DNA of 64,000 nucleotides from Limisoma sp963601185 (GCA_963601185.1 CAVCEE010000001.1:186001-250000), one strand, 5' to 3'; positions 17,851 to 26,598 are shown, numbered from the stretch's first letter. Notes: a model not told the origin generated them from the letters alone. Numbers and translations: made by a program.

Positions 17851-19320
17851 TTAGATTTCTTTTTCTTCGTTGAATATGTCTTGCACCACTTCCTTGTCGT
17901 CGAAATGGTGTTTCACTCCGCAGATTTCTTGATAGTTCTCGTGGCCTTTGCCGGCAATCAGCACCACGTCGCCTTTCTGTGCCAACTGCGCTGCTGTGCG
18001 GATGGCTTCGCGGCGGTCGGTGATGCGGAGGGTGTGGCGCTTGTCCTCGGCGTCGAGTCCTTCAACCATGTCCTTGAGGATGTCGTCGGGGTTCTCGAAG
18101 CGTGGGTTGTCGGAAGTGAGGATGAGTTTGTCGCTCAGGCGTGAGGCTTCCTTTGCCATAATCGGACGCTTGCCGCGGTCGCGGTTGCCTCCGGCTCCCA
18201 CCACGGTGATCACCTTGCCGGTGTTGCCCACCACGTCGCGGATGGTCGACAGCACGTTGACCAGTGCGTCGGGAGTGTGGGCGTAGTCCACGATGGCAGT
18301 GTAGCCGCGCGGCGACTCAAAGGTCTGGAAGCGGCCAGCCACGGGGATGAGTTTGCTCATATTAACGAGCGTGGTCTCCTCGTCGAAGCCCAGCAAGCGG
18401 GTTGCGGCGTAGACGGCGAGCAGATTATAGGCGTTGAAGCGGCCGGTGAAGAGCACTTCCACTTCGTGTCGGTCAATCTCGAGGAGCGTGCCGTTGAGGC
18501 GGCTTTCGAGAATCTTGCAGCGGAAATCAGCCTGTGAGCGCAGCGAGTAGGTGTATTTCTTCGCCGCGGTGTTCTGCAGCATAAACTGTCCTGCCTTGTC
18601 GTCGGCGTTGACAAGCGCAAACGCGTCGGCTGGCAGAAGGTCGAAGAAGCGTTTCTTGGCCTTCATGTAGGCTTCCACGGTCTTGTGGTAGTCGAGGTGG
18701 TCGCGAGTGAGGTTGGAGAAGATTGCTCCGCGGAAACGCAGTCCGTCGATGCGGTGCTGGTCGGCAGCGTGCGAACTGACTTCCATAAATGCGTATTCGC
18801 AGCCTTCTTCCACCATCTCGTGCATTAGGCGGTTGAGCGTAATCTGGTCGGGTGTGGTCTGTGTGGCTGGCACAGGACGGCCGTCAACATAGTTGCACAC
18901 AGTGGAGAACAGACCGGTCTTGTAGCCCATCATACGCATCATCTCGTAGAGGAGAGTGGCTGTGGTGGTCTTGCCATTGGTGCCTGTCACGCCCACGAGC
19001 GTGAGTTTGGATGTCGGGTTGTCGTACCATTCCGAGGCGAGAAAGCCGAGTGCTGAAGCGCAGCATTCGACAACGATATATGTCACTCCGTCGGCGAGTG
19101 ATTCGGGGAGCGTCTGGCACACGATGGCTGTCGCTCCTGCTTTGATTACATCAGGTATGAACTTGTGTCCGTCGACATTGACGCCGGGCACTGCCACAAA
19201 CAATCCTCCTGCGGTGATTTTGCGGGAGTCGCTCTCCACGCCGGAGATTTCCTTGTCGACCGGTCCGTTGACGCTGACCGGCTTGATTACTGACAATAAT
19301 TGTGATAATGGCTTACTCAT
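17851..19320 (-). CDS. murE: UDP-N-acetylmuramoyl-L-alanyl-D-glutamate--2,6-diaminopimelate ligase
   Basis: Adds the third residue of the peptidoglycan stem. The 489-residue protein shows the P-loop GVTGTNGKTTTATLLYEMM (about 108), EVSSHAADQHRI (about 176), NLTRDHLDYHKTVEAYMKAK (about 199), IVDYAHTPDALVNVL (about 341) and the substrate-determining motif LTSDNPRFENPDDI (about 403). The DNPR sequence is the known marker for meso-diaminopimelate rather than lysine, so the wall is predicted to be of the mDAP type. It lies 10 nt after the penicillin-binding protein gene and 6 nt before mraY. Confidence 0.97.
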   Translation of the reverse strand: MSKPLSQLLSVIKPVSVNGPVDKEISGVESDSRKITAGGLFVAVPGVNVDGHKFIPDVIKAGATAIVCQTLPESLADGVTYIVVECCASALGFLASEWYDNPTSKLTLVGVTGTNGKTTTATLLYEMMRMMGYKTGLFSTVCNYVDGRPVPATQTTPDQITLNRLMHEMVEEGCEYAFMEVSSHAADQHRIDGLRFRGAIFSNLTRDHLDYHKTVEAYMKAKKRFFDLLPADAFALVNADDKAGQFMLQNTAAKKYTYSLRSQADFRCKILESRLNGTLLEIDRHEVEVLFTGRFNAYNLLAVYAATRLLGFDEETTLVNMSKLIPVAGRFQTFESPRGYTAIVDYAHTPDALVNVLSTIRDVVGNTGKVITVVGAGGNRDRGKRPIMAKEASRLSDKLILTSDNPRFENPDDILKDMVEGLDAEDKRHTLRITDRREAIRTAAQLAQKGDVVLIAGKGHENYQEICGVKHHFDDKEVVQDIFNEEKEI

Positions 19321-19330
19321 TTCTTTCTTT

Positions 19331-21442
19331 TCAATTATTATTTAATTGTAATGTTGCTTTCATTCCTTTCTTTATGGGCGTTCCGGCTTCGGGTGTCTGT
19401 CGGGTAACGAAGCCAGTGCCTGTTGCCCGTGTCACTACTATGCCGTGCCGCTCAAGGGTGGCTACGGCGTCGCGCAGTCCCATACCGGTGACTTGCGGAA
19501 CTGTGCCCTTGGTGGGGTTCTGCACCTTGTACTGCGAATATGCAGGTATGCGGAGGTCGCTGAGCATCAGGTTAGTGGCATCGCTGCCCATTGCCATCAG
19601 CGTAGGCGACTTCTTGGTGTTGTCGGCTTCGGTGTGGTAGTCGGACTCGTTGCCGAGCATGCCGCGAGCATACATCTTCAGCGCGGTGTTCATCAGCACG
19701 CGGCCGCTCACCAACTGTGCGCTGCGGATGCGTGGCGCGTTAAACACCACGATGCACGAATACATCGGGTTTTCGTAGGGGAAGAAACCGGTGAAGGTTA
19801 CGCGCAGACGCGTGGAGTAGCCTTTGCCGGGCTCGAAGATGCGCGCTGTGCCGGTCTTGCCGGCAATCTCCACGAAGTTGTTCTGTAGGCGCGGCGCCGT
19901 AGGCACGCCTTTCTTCTCGCTCCACACCACGGCGTGGAGCATCGACCGCACTTCCTTCGCTACCTCAGGCGAGAATGCCTGTTCGCGGATGTAGGTCACG
20001 GGTATCTGCCTGATTAGCGAGTCGCGGTGCCACAGTTCGCTATAGAGGCGTGGCTTGACAAACTTGCCGTCGTTGGCTATGGCGTTGATGATGGCGAGGT
20101 TGAGGATTGGCGGCATCTGCAGGGCGTAGCCGTAGCAACTGCGCGAAAGGTTGATGCGCCATGCGTTCTCAAACCGCTTGTCGGGGCTGCCGAGGTCTTG
20201 CAGGATGGGGCGCGACTCGCCGGAGATGCCGATGCTGAGCCGCTCGAAGAAGCCTATTTCTTCAAGTCGCTTGCGAAACTCCCACGGCTTGTTGCCAAAG
20301 GCACTGGTAATCACACGCGCCGTGCCGATGTTGCTCGAGCCGGCAAGCACGTCGGTGACCGTAGGGCTCGCTCCGATGGAGTGGGTGTCGGTGATAGGGC
20401 GCGCTCCGGCGTAGGCGAAACTGCTGCCCACTGCCACCGGGGAGGTGGAATGCACATAGCCGTCCTGGATGGCTATGGCAAGCGATATGGGTTTCATCAC
20501 CGAGCCGAGTTCCCACGTCTGCACGGCGCGGTTGACGGTTTCGGTGTAGTCGTGGATGCTGTTGTCCCACGACAGGTTGGAGATGGCTTTGATGTCGCCG
20601 GTGTGCACGTCCATCAGCACGGCGGTAGCCCATTCAGGCTCTTGCTCCACGCACATGTTGTAGAGTTCCGTCTCGAGGATGTCCTGGATGTGTACGTCGA
20701 TGGTGGTGCGCACGTCGTAGCCGCTGACGGCTGCCACCTCGGTCCAGCGAGAGAACTTGTTGGTGGTCTGCACCTTCTTCCCGATGCCGGGCGTGCCGTA
20801 GAGCAGCGAGTCGAGTTCCATTTCAAGACCGGATGTGCCGTGCTTGAGGTCGTTGACCTTGCCTATGCTTCGCGATGCCATACGGCCGAACGGCTTCTCG
20901 CGATAGGCGAGCGGCTCGGCGGTGATGATGGTGCGTCCGTTCTTCTCGCGGAGGTAGGGGAATGTCTTGAGCCTGTCGAGTTCTTCTTTCGACATCTTTT
21001 TGGATATGAGGAAGATGCGCGTGCGCTTGTCCTTGTCCTTTTTCAGTTCTTTCTCAAACTGGGCTTTCCATTGCTCCGCCGTGCGTTTCGGCTGGGTGTG
21101 GAAGTCGGCGAGATGCTTGCAGAGGTCGTCCATCTTGGGCAGGAACTCGTCGTCCTTGAACCGTGGCGAGCGGAGGTCGAGGCGCACCTGATAGTAGCGC
21201 ACGCTCACGGCGAGGATGGATCCGTCGGCGGCAAGGATTTTGCCGCGCTCGGGGATGATGGTGTCGCCGCCGAGCAGCGACTGGCGAGCCTTTTCGTTCC
21301 AGTGAGGGGCATCGATGATGGTGGTCTTTCCCAGTTTCACCACAATCAGCAGGGCGAACAGCAGGATTGCCAGGTAGATGCGCAGGTAGCGGTTGAGCAT
21401 ACCCTCCTGTATGCGGCTCCTATTCTTCTTCTCCTTCTCCAT
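19331..21442 (-). CDS. ftsI: Septal penicillin-binding protein (class B transpeptidase) with C-terminal PASTA domain
   Basis: A class B penicillin-binding protein that cross-links septal peptidoglycan with FtsW. The 703-residue protein has one N-terminal membrane helix (about 22-40), a pedestal/dimerisation region, and the transpeptidase motifs SVMK (in WELGSVMKPISLAIAIQDG), SSN (in LAGSSNIGTARVI) and KTG (in EIAGKTGTARIF). The C-terminal 65 residues form a single PASTA module (KGTVPQVTGMGLRDAVATLE ... GFVTRQTPEAGTPIKKG). The start at MEKEKKNRSRIQEGM overlaps ftsL by 23 nt; nine codons of upstream frame are inside ftsL and were not used. Confidence 0.95.
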   Translation of the reverse strand: MEKEKKNRSRIQEGMLNRYLRIYLAILLFALLIVVKLGKTTIIDAPHWNEKARQSLLGGDTIIPERGKILAADGSILAVSVRYYQVRLDLRSPRFKDDEFLPKMDDLCKHLADFHTQPKRTAEQWKAQFEKELKKDKDKRTRIFLISKKMSKEELDRLKTFPYLREKNGRTIITAEPLAYREKPFGRMASRSIGKVNDLKHGTSGLEMELDSLLYGTPGIGKKVQTTNKFSRWTEVAAVSGYDVRTTIDVHIQDILETELYNMCVEQEPEWATAVLMDVHTGDIKAISNLSWDNSIHDYTETVNRAVQTWELGSVMKPISLAIAIQDGYVHSTSPVAVGSSFAYAGARPITDTHSIGASPTVTDVLAGSSNIGTARVITSAFGNKPWEFRKRLEEIGFFERLSIGISGESRPILQDLGSPDKRFENAWRINLSRSCYGYALQMPPILNLAIINAIANDGKFVKPRLYSELWHRDSLIRQIPVTYIREQAFSPEVAKEVRSMLHAVVWSEKKGVPTAPRLQNNFVEIAGKTGTARIFEPGKGYSTRLRVTFTGFFPYENPMYSCIVVFNAPRIRSAQLVSGRVLMNTALKMYARGMLGNESDYHTEADNTKKSPTLMAMGSDATNLMLSDLRIPAYSQYKVQNPTKGTVPQVTGMGLRDAVATLERHGIVVTRATGTGFVTRQTPEAGTPIKKGMKATLQLNNN

Positions 21443-21794
21443 CGTTTTTCCCTTCTCTGTTGTTGTCAAGATAATATGGGGGTTGCTCTGCCACCTTCAG
21501 GTAGAGGTGGAGGGTGTCGAGTTTCTCTGTGAGTTCGCTCTCGCGTATCTCGCTCGCGTATTTCGACGATGCGCTGACCATATTGGTCTTCGAGTTGGCG
21601 AGTTCGTCGTTGAGGCGGATTATTGTGGAAATCTTCATCTGCGTTTCATACTTGAACGTGATGTAGATAGTCAGCACCGCCACCACGAGGATGACGCTGG
21701 GGAGGTTGCGCTTGTAGGTGGCAAGCGACAACCACTGTCCGCTGAAGATGCGTGCCAGCAGGCTGCGGCGCTTCTTGGGCTCTTGGTCGCTCAT
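21420..21794 (-). CDS. ftsL: FtsL-like small division protein
   Basis: A 124-residue bitopic protein in the FtsL position. It has a basic cytoplasmic segment (KKRRSLLARIFSGQ), one membrane helix (about 32-49, LPSVILVVAVLTIYITF), then a heptad-like periplasmic helix (TIIRLNDELANSKTNMVSAS ... SELTEKLDTLHLYLKVAEQ) expected to pair with FtsB-like partners and to activate FtsW/FtsI. Primary sequence in this family is poorly conserved, so the call rests on topology and on its location between rsmH and the PBP gene. It starts in a 4-nt overlap with rsmH. Confidence 0.85.
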   Translation of the reverse strand: MSDQEPKKRRSLLARIFSGQWLSLATYKRNLPSVILVVAVLTIYITFKYETQMKISTIIRLNDELANSKTNMVSASSKYASEIRESELTEKLDTLHLYLKVAEQPPYYLDNNREGKNDGEGEEE

Positions 21795-22723
21795 CGCTCG
21801 TCCTCCTTTCCGATTACCGCCACGCGGAGTTTTGCGCTGCGTGCGCGCGGATTGCGTTCCACCTCATCGTCGCTTGGCACAATGGGCTTGCCCGACAGCG
21901 GACTTATCGGTGACAGACGCTTGCCGAAGAAGTCGGTCTCCACCTTGCCGTCGATGCGACCGCTGCGCATAAAGTTCTTCACTATGCGGTCCTCGATGCT
22001 GTGGTATGTGATTATCGCCAGGCGGCCTCCGGGGCGTATGGCGGTGAGTGTCTGCGTGAGAAATTCCTGAAGGGCATCGACCTCGTGGTTCACCTCCATA
22101 CGGAGTGCCTGGAACACCTGCGCCAGTTCTTTCTTCTCCTGGCGTGGGTTGATGTGGGGGCGCACAACCTCCAGCAGGTCGGCTATCGTGGCTATCTCCT
22201 TGCTCTCGCGGCGGCGCACGATGCTGTCGGCGATGCGACGGGCGTTCTTCAACTCGCCGTATAGGCGGAAGATGGTGGTGAGGCGGTCAAGGTCGTATTC
22301 GCCAACCACGCGGCGCGCGTCGAGGCTGTTGTCGCGGCTCATACGCATGTCGAGCACTCCGTCGCCGTAGCGGAATGAAAAGCCGCGCTCGCCGTCGTCG
22401 AAATGGTGGAACGACACGCCGAGGTCGGCAAGGATGCCGTCGACGGGAAGGGCGTTGTAGTAGCGCAGGAAATTCTTCAGATAGCGGAAGTTGCCGTGCA
22501 CGAAGGTGAAGCGACTGTCGTCGATGCGGTTGGCATAGGCATCCATATCCTGGTCGAAACTCAAGAGCCTGCCGTTGTCGCCAAGGTGCGCCATAATGGC
22601 GCGCGAATGACCGCCTCCGCCAAAAGTGACGTCGACATACGTGCCGTCGCTTCTGATGTCAAGCCCCTGTATTGTTTCAGGCGCCAGGGCCGGTATGTGG
22701 TAAACTGGTTGCTCTTCCTTCAT
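21791..22723 (-). CDS. rsmH: 16S rRNA (cytosine(1402)-N(4))-methyltransferase RsmH
   Basis: Methylates N4 of C1402 in 16S rRNA using S-adenosylmethionine. The 310-residue protein begins MKEEQPVYHIPALAPETIQG, close to the family start, and carries the SAM-binding motif YVDVTFGGGGHSRAIM (about 29), LSFDQDMDAYANRI (about 57), GILADLGVSFHHFDDGERGFSF (about 100) and the conserved C-terminal RLAIITYHSIEDRIVKNFM (about 240). A 13-codon upstream extension was rejected because the family motif VYHxPVL should be near the N-terminus. It is the first gene of the division cluster; mraZ, which usually precedes it, is missing. Confidence 0.97.
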   Translation of the reverse strand: MKEEQPVYHIPALAPETIQGLDIRSDGTYVDVTFGGGGHSRAIMAHLGDNGRLLSFDQDMDAYANRIDDSRFTFVHGNFRYLKNFLRYYNALPVDGILADLGVSFHHFDDGERGFSFRYGDGVLDMRMSRDNSLDARRVVGEYDLDRLTTIFRLYGELKNARRIADSIVRRRESKEIATIADLLEVVRPHINPRQEKKELAQVFQALRMEVNHEVDALQEFLTQTLTAIRPGGRLAIITYHSIEDRIVKNFMRSGRIDGKVETDFFGKRLSPISPLSGKPIVPSDDEVERNPRARSAKLRVAVIGKEDER

Positions 22724-22771
22724 CACCGTAAAATATTCTGCTACTTTCGCTATTATATGCAATTTAGGGGG

Positions 22772-22779
22772 TAAAGGTA
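22772..22779 (-). promoter_or_regulatory. Possible -7 box for the division cluster
   Basis: The minus strand reads TACCTTTA, one base off the TAnnTTTG consensus, 48 nt before the rsmH start. No convincing -33 element is visible at 19-22 nt, so the exact promoter of the dcw operon stays uncertain. Confidence 0.3.
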
Positions 22780-23024
22780 GCCATTATTTGAATAAGAGTT
22801 GTAATGCTTTGGGAAAAAGTTATTAACAACCTTGCAAATTCACGGTTTCATCGCCGGGTCGCTGGATAGGCATATTGGGCATATTATGCACATTAGGACG
22901 ATTATGCCCATTAAACCTACCCAACCCCATAGCCTATAATTAAACCAGTTTAATTTCGTATGCCAAAATTTACAAAAAAGGCAAGATTTGTGAAAAAATG
23001 TAGCATTAAGTCCGCAGTAATGTA

Positions 23025-23032
23025 TATATTTG
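23025..23032 (+). promoter_or_regulatory. Candidate -7 box for the secreted protein gene at 23071
   Basis: TATATTTG matches the Bacteroidetes TAnnTTTG element exactly and lies 38 nt before the start codon. A matching TTTG at the standard distance is not present; the nearest is 34 nt upstream. Confidence 0.45.
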
Positions 23033-23070
23033 TCGCGTTTTAAAGGACAATTACAACAAATTTACATTGT

Positions 23071-24933
23071 ATGAAAAAGATTTTACTATCATTATCGTTT
23101 GCCGCAATGTCGTTGCTTTGCGGCAACTCGCTGTGGGCTGCCACGACGGTGGCTCTTGAAGAGAATTTCGACGGATTTACCGAGGGCAGCGAGGCAGTTC
23201 CGGGCACCGACGAACTCGTGGAATCGGGCAAACTGGCAGCCGTGCTTCCGGGATGGTCGGGACAGGGTCTCTATTCTGCCGGAGGATCGGTGCTGGTGGG
23301 CTCTACCGACCTTTTCGACATCGACGACCACTACATCCAGACTCCGGCTCTTAACCTCGACAAGGCTGACGGCCCGGTGGTGGTTACTATGCGCGTGCGC
23401 TCAAGCGAGGCTTTCGGCAATATGATTTATGTGTATTCGGGCTCTACGCGGCTTGACACTCCATATTTTGAGGACGACGAATGGCACACGTTTACCATTA
23501 TGACCGACAAGGATGTGCTTGAGGGCTTGAAAATCTATTCTGCAAGCCGTTTCTCCACGCCTTTCTTCATCGACTATCTGAAGGTGGAGCAGAGCAGCGA
23601 CTACCTGATGCCGCCTACGGCTCTGCGCCCTGTCGACTACGACGGCAACACCTTCACCGCACGTTGGCTTAGCGTTGACAATGCTGTCAAATATGAAATC
23701 GTGGTCTACAACAAGGACGATGAAGGCAACCTCATCAACAAGGTTACCTACGAGGCTGACCCACTTCCTGAGGGCGACACTTCGGGCAACCGTCTGGTGG
23801 TTACCGTTACCGACAACTCTCTGAAATACTATTTCTACGTGGTTGCGCGCTCGGCTTCGGGCTACGGGTCGCAGTCGGGTGAGGCTGAGGTGATAAAACT
23901 CATCGAGTCGCTCGACACTCCAGTCGCGCTCCCAGCCACCAACGTGACCGACAACAGTTTCACTGCCAACTGGCAGGCTGTGCCGGATGCCGACACCTAT
24001 ACGGCTACGCTCTACAAGACTGTCACCGTGCAGGAGAAGTCGGACATCGAGGTGCTCAACGAGGATTTCAGCGGCATCACCAAGGGTGACTGGGATTTGA
24101 TTGACCTTCCCGACGAGGATCCTGCATATCTTGATGACTACACCAAGGATGCCGGCTGGTATGCGAAATACTTCGCCTTCGGCGGCGGCAGACTAGTGTT
24201 GTGGCCAATGTTCTCGGCGGCATACTTCGTCACTCCGGCGGTCGACCTCAGTGCCAACGAGGGTGTTGCTTTTGTCGACTTCACGGCGGCTGTAGGCAGC
24301 GACGGCAAGTACAAAACCGGCGACAAAATCACCGTCGAACTGCTCAAGCAGGAGAACGGTGAAACAACGGTTGTCGACTCACAGGAGGTGGAAATCGACG
24401 AGGCTGCGTTCAAGAACTACGGCGTGATGTTCACCGAGGGCTTCAACGGCGCATTCATCCGCTTCTCTTATAGCGGCGACTATGAGGCTCACTTCGACGA
24501 TGTGGTCATTACCCAGAAACTCGAGGCTGGCGCGAAGGTGCGCACTGCCGTCAAGCAGGTGGCTACCGACGGACTTTCTGCCGACTTCGACTATGCTCCG
24601 GATGCCAACACTGAATACAGTTACACGGTAACGGCTTCGGTCAACACCATCACCAAAATCGGTATGGATGCGGTTGTGTCGTCTGAGACTTCCAACGAGG
24701 TCGTAGTCGGAGACTCGAGCGTAGGCAGCCTCGAGGCAGACGGTTTGAAGGCGTTTGCGCGCGACGGCAAACTTGTTGTGGTAGCATCCGAGGCAGCACC
24801 GGTAACGGTCTATGACGCCAGCGGCCGCACGGTAGCGTCGTTCGTTGCCCGCCAGGGCGAAAATGTGGTTAACTGCCACGGATTTGTAATCGTCCGCTCA
24901 GCCGGCAATTCAGTCAAAGCGGTTGTGAAATAA
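23071..24933 (+). CDS. Secreted choice-of-anchor-J / fibronectin III protein with C-terminal sorting domain
   Basis: A 620-residue exported protein of unknown function. The signal peptide is MKKILLSLSFAAMSLLCGNS (cleavage likely after LWA). Residues about 28-180 form a choice-of-anchor-J-like jelly roll (EENFDGFTEGSE ... FFIDYLKVEQSSD), followed by FnIII-like modules (about 185-280, and ATNVTDNSFTANWQAVPDAD at about 290) and a second anchor-J module (about 320-480, EDFSGITKGDWD). The last 65 residues have the Por/type IX-like tail VTVYDASGRTVASF ... GFVIVRSAGNSVKAVVK. It is paralogous in plan to the genes at 3352, 25350 and 52922, and is followed by a strong terminator. Confidence 0.8.
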   Translation: MKKILLSLSFAAMSLLCGNSLWAATTVALEENFDGFTEGSEAVPGTDELVESGKLAAVLPGWSGQGLYSAGGSVLVGSTDLFDIDDHYIQTPALNLDKADGPVVVTMRVRSSEAFGNMIYVYSGSTRLDTPYFEDDEWHTFTIMTDKDVLEGLKIYSASRFSTPFFIDYLKVEQSSDYLMPPTALRPVDYDGNTFTARWLSVDNAVKYEIVVYNKDDEGNLINKVTYEADPLPEGDTSGNRLVVTVTDNSLKYYFYVVARSASGYGSQSGEAEVIKLIESLDTPVALPATNVTDNSFTANWQAVPDADTYTATLYKTVTVQEKSDIEVLNEDFSGITKGDWDLIDLPDEDPAYLDDYTKDAGWYAKYFAFGGGRLVLWPMFSAAYFVTPAVDLSANEGVAFVDFTAAVGSDGKYKTGDKITVELLKQENGETTVVDSQEVEIDEAAFKNYGVMFTEGFNGAFIRFSYSGDYEAHFDDVVITQKLEAGAKVRTAVKQVATDGLSADFDYAPDANTEYSYTVTASVNTITKIGMDAVVSSETSNEVVVGDSSVGSLEADGLKAFARDGKLVVVASEAAPVTVYDASGRTVASFVARQGENVVNCHGFVIVRSAGNSVKAVVK

Positions 24934-24954
24934 CCTTGAACCGACATAAATTCA

Positions 24955-24990
24955 GAAGAGCGCGCCCACCCGGACGCGCTCTTCCTTTTT
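24955..24990 (+). terminator. Rho-independent terminator
   Basis: A perfect 10-bp stem GAAGAGCGCG / CGCGCTCTTC with a 10-nt loop, followed by CTTTTT, 21 nt past the stop of the secreted-protein gene. Confidence 0.9.
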
Positions 24991-25037
24991 GCGGCTCTTT
25001 TTCCTTGAAATATTCACAAAATCAGTGCAAAAAGAGT

Positions 25038-25045
25038 TATATTTG
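25038..25045 (+). promoter_or_regulatory. Candidate -7 box ahead of the AlbA-domain remnant
   Basis: TATATTTG matches TAnnTTTG and lies 60 nt before the start of the broken gene. No -33 match is seen at 19-21 nt. It may be the surviving promoter of the remnant. Confidence 0.35.
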
Positions 25046-25105
25046 CCATAGGAAGTTTTGTGACGTTCCTTTATTTCAAAAATTGGTTGGGACAACATTG
25101 CGCTG

Positions 25106-25234
25106 ATGAACATTGATGAACTTGAAAGGCGTATAGCCAATGGCGAGAACGTACATCTGGAGTTGAAGAAGACTACAGGTGAGTTGAAGGATGGGATGCA
25201 ACTCCTAATCATCCTCGCCAGCAATGCAGGTTGA
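25106..25234 (+). pseudogene. Remnant of an AlbA/Schlafen-domain ATP-binding protein, N-terminus only
   Basis: Forty-two codons from ATG (MNIDELERRIANGENVHLEL ...) to TGA. The segment VHLELKKTTGELKDGM closely resembles the start of a common Bacteroidales family of putative DNA-binding AlbA_2 (Schlafen-type) ATPases, where as I recall it continues CAFLNSDGGW. Here the aligned residues are LIILASNAG followed by a TGA stop where the conserved Trp codon (TGG) would be. The following 110 nt do not continue the family in any frame. The intact protein would exceed 400 residues. This is a decayed gene; the family call is from memory of the motif, not a search. Confidence 0.6.
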
Positions 25235-25349
25235 CGGAAAAAGGCATAGAGTGGAAACGTGGACAAAAATAGAGATTGTCTTTGTCCGTAGCGTGTGCTT
25301 GTGTGGAAAAGAAAATTTTGCTAAAATCGTAAATATAAAATAATTGCTT

Positions 25350-26468
25350 ATGAAAAAGATCTTTACTCTCTTGCTTGTCGCTGCGGTGGCGTTGCCTGCC
25401 GTGGCGGCTATCGATGCCCGTGACCGCTCGCTGAAGGCGAGCCACACGCTGGCTGCGCCTGTGGTCAATCCTGCCACCGATGTGTGCGATGCTAGCTTCA
25501 CTGCCAACTGGGAGGATGTGTCGGAGGCCAACGGCTATATGGTCTACACCTACATCCGCCACAAGGCTCTCGCCGACGAGCATTACTTCTTCTGCAAAGA
25601 GGACTTCAGCGGCTTCAAGTACGGCTCTGTCGACAGTCCTTTCGACCTTGGCTACGGCTGGCTCGACGGCTATATGAGCCGCACCAACTGGTATGTCTAC
25701 GGCGCGTATTCGTGCAATGGCATACTCGGGCTCTACAACGACAAGGCTGCCACCACCAAGGGTATGCTGATGTCGCCGATGTACGACCTTAAGAACGCCG
25801 GCGGCAAGGCTACGGTGACGTTCCGCGCACGCACCACCGGGACTGCCACGGTGGCTGTCTATGCCACGGAGTATCTGATGGCTGGGCAGAGTTACGCGCT
25901 CGGCACGGTGGCTAAGGCTCAACTCACCACGGAATGGGCAGACTACACGCTGGCGATTGACGGCGGCGTGCAGGGTTGCTACATCGAGATTGATATGACC
26001 GATGGCACGGACAATGCTTATTTCGACAGCCTTACCATCTCCCAGCAACTGGCTGAAGGCGACGAGACTATGCTTGTCTACGACTACCGCGAGACCGGAA
26101 ATGTGACGAACTGCCGCATCGACACGCCCGACAAGGTGGCGGGCGATGTGTATTGGTATCAGGTGGCGGCGATGAAGACTCTCTCCAACGGACAACTGGT
26201 GAGCGACTCCGACTATAGCGACCTTGTGGAGGTGAAGGGCGACGGCGCAGTGGCTGACGTGCTTGCCAGCGGCGCAGCGGTAAGAGTTGCTGGTGGCGGC
26301 ATCCTCGTAAGCAATCCTCTGCATCAGTGCGTATCGGTCTACGCTCTCGACGGACGCCTTGTGCATGCCGATCGTTCGGGTGCAGACAGCCAGTCAATCG
26401 CCTTGCCGAGAGGCATCTACGCCGTGCGTGTCGGCTCGCAGACCTTCAAAGTCGCACTTGCGAAATAG
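25350..26468 (+). CDS. Secreted fibronectin III / choice-of-anchor-J protein with C-terminal sorting domain
   Basis: A 372-residue exported protein, the shortest of this family in the window. The signal peptide is MKKIFTLLLVAAVALPAVAA. One FnIII module follows (about 30-75, with ATDVCDASFTANWEDVSEANGY), then one anchor-J jelly roll (about 85-235, KEDFSGFKYGSVDSPFDLGY ... AYFDSLTISQQ), and a C-terminal tail (about 305-372: VSVYALDGRLVHADRSG ... GIYAVRVGSQTFKVALAK). The tail is of the Por/type IX class. The function is unknown; cell-surface location is family inference. It sits between two gene remnants, as if the region had been rearranged. The ATG chosen directly precedes the signal peptide. 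Confidence 0.78.
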   Translation: MKKIFTLLLVAAVALPAVAAIDARDRSLKASHTLAAPVVNPATDVCDASFTANWEDVSEANGYMVYTYIRHKALADEHYFFCKEDFSGFKYGSVDSPFDLGYGWLDGYMSRTNWYVYGAYSCNGILGLYNDKAATTKGMLMSPMYDLKNAGGKATVTFRARTTGTATVAVYATEYLMAGQSYALGTVAKAQLTTEWADYTLAIDGGVQGCYIEIDMTDGTDNAYFDSLTISQQLAEGDETMLVYDYRETGNVTNCRIDTPDKVAGDVYWYQVAAMKTLSNGQLVSDSDYSDLVEVKGDGAVADVLASGAAVRVAGGGILVSNPLHQCVSVYALDGRLVHADRSGADSQSIALPRGIYAVRVGSQTFKVALAK

Positions 26469-26522
26469 CGACAAAAGTGCAGATGTCTTAAATACATATC
26501 AGATGCTGTAAATGTTAAAATA

Positions 26523-26587
26523 TGGCGATAAGAGGTCTAAATCTTATAAAAAAGTCGAGATTTAGCACTCTTATCGCCACTTTTTTG
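26523..26587 (+). terminator. Strong long-stem hairpin terminator
   Basis: Outer arms TGGCGATAAGAG (26523-26534) and CTCTTATCGCCA (26568-26579) pair perfectly. After a 2x2 mismatch, inner arms CTAAATCT and AGATTTAG add 8 bp around a 13-nt loop. CTTTTTT follows on the plus strand. It would end transcription of the secreted-protein gene 54 nt upstream. It also lies directly against the truncated ATPase gene that follows. Confidence 0.85.
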
Positions 26588-26598
26588 TATTGTCGGAT

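Larger units (their letters stand above)
22724..23070. other. Divergent intergenic region between rsmH and a secreted-protein gene, with phased repeats
   Basis: This 347-nt AT-rich gap has no open frame resembling mraZ or anything else. At 22876-22910 it contains an 8-bp inverted repeat (TGGGCATA / TATGCCCA) separated by 19 nt. Overlapping this are two 13-nt direct copies (ATTATGCACATTA at 22883 and ATTATGCCCATTA at 22901, one mismatch) whose starts are 18 nt apart, with a partial third copy upstream (ATATTGGGCATA). The arrangement is like a regulator-binding array rather than a terminator, since no T-run follows. Function is inference. Confidence 0.5.

Noticed and set aside
20027..21532. Long open frame of 501 codons on the plus strand
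   Set aside because: It lies antisense to the penicillin-binding protein gene, which has all catalytic motifs in frame. The composition (rich in Val, His, Gly, Arg) is that of a GC-rich shadow frame. The same applies to 28027-29115, 38744-40000, 43898-45004 and 49031-50125.
22876..22910. Terminator in the rsmH upstream region
   Set aside because: The 8-bp inverted repeat has a 19-nt spacer and no T-run on either side, and both neighbouring genes are transcribed away from it.
25209..26366. Minus-strand frame of 385 codons
   Set aside because: Antisense to the secreted FnIII protein, whose signal peptide, modules and tail are all recognisable. No family resemblance is seen on the minus strand.
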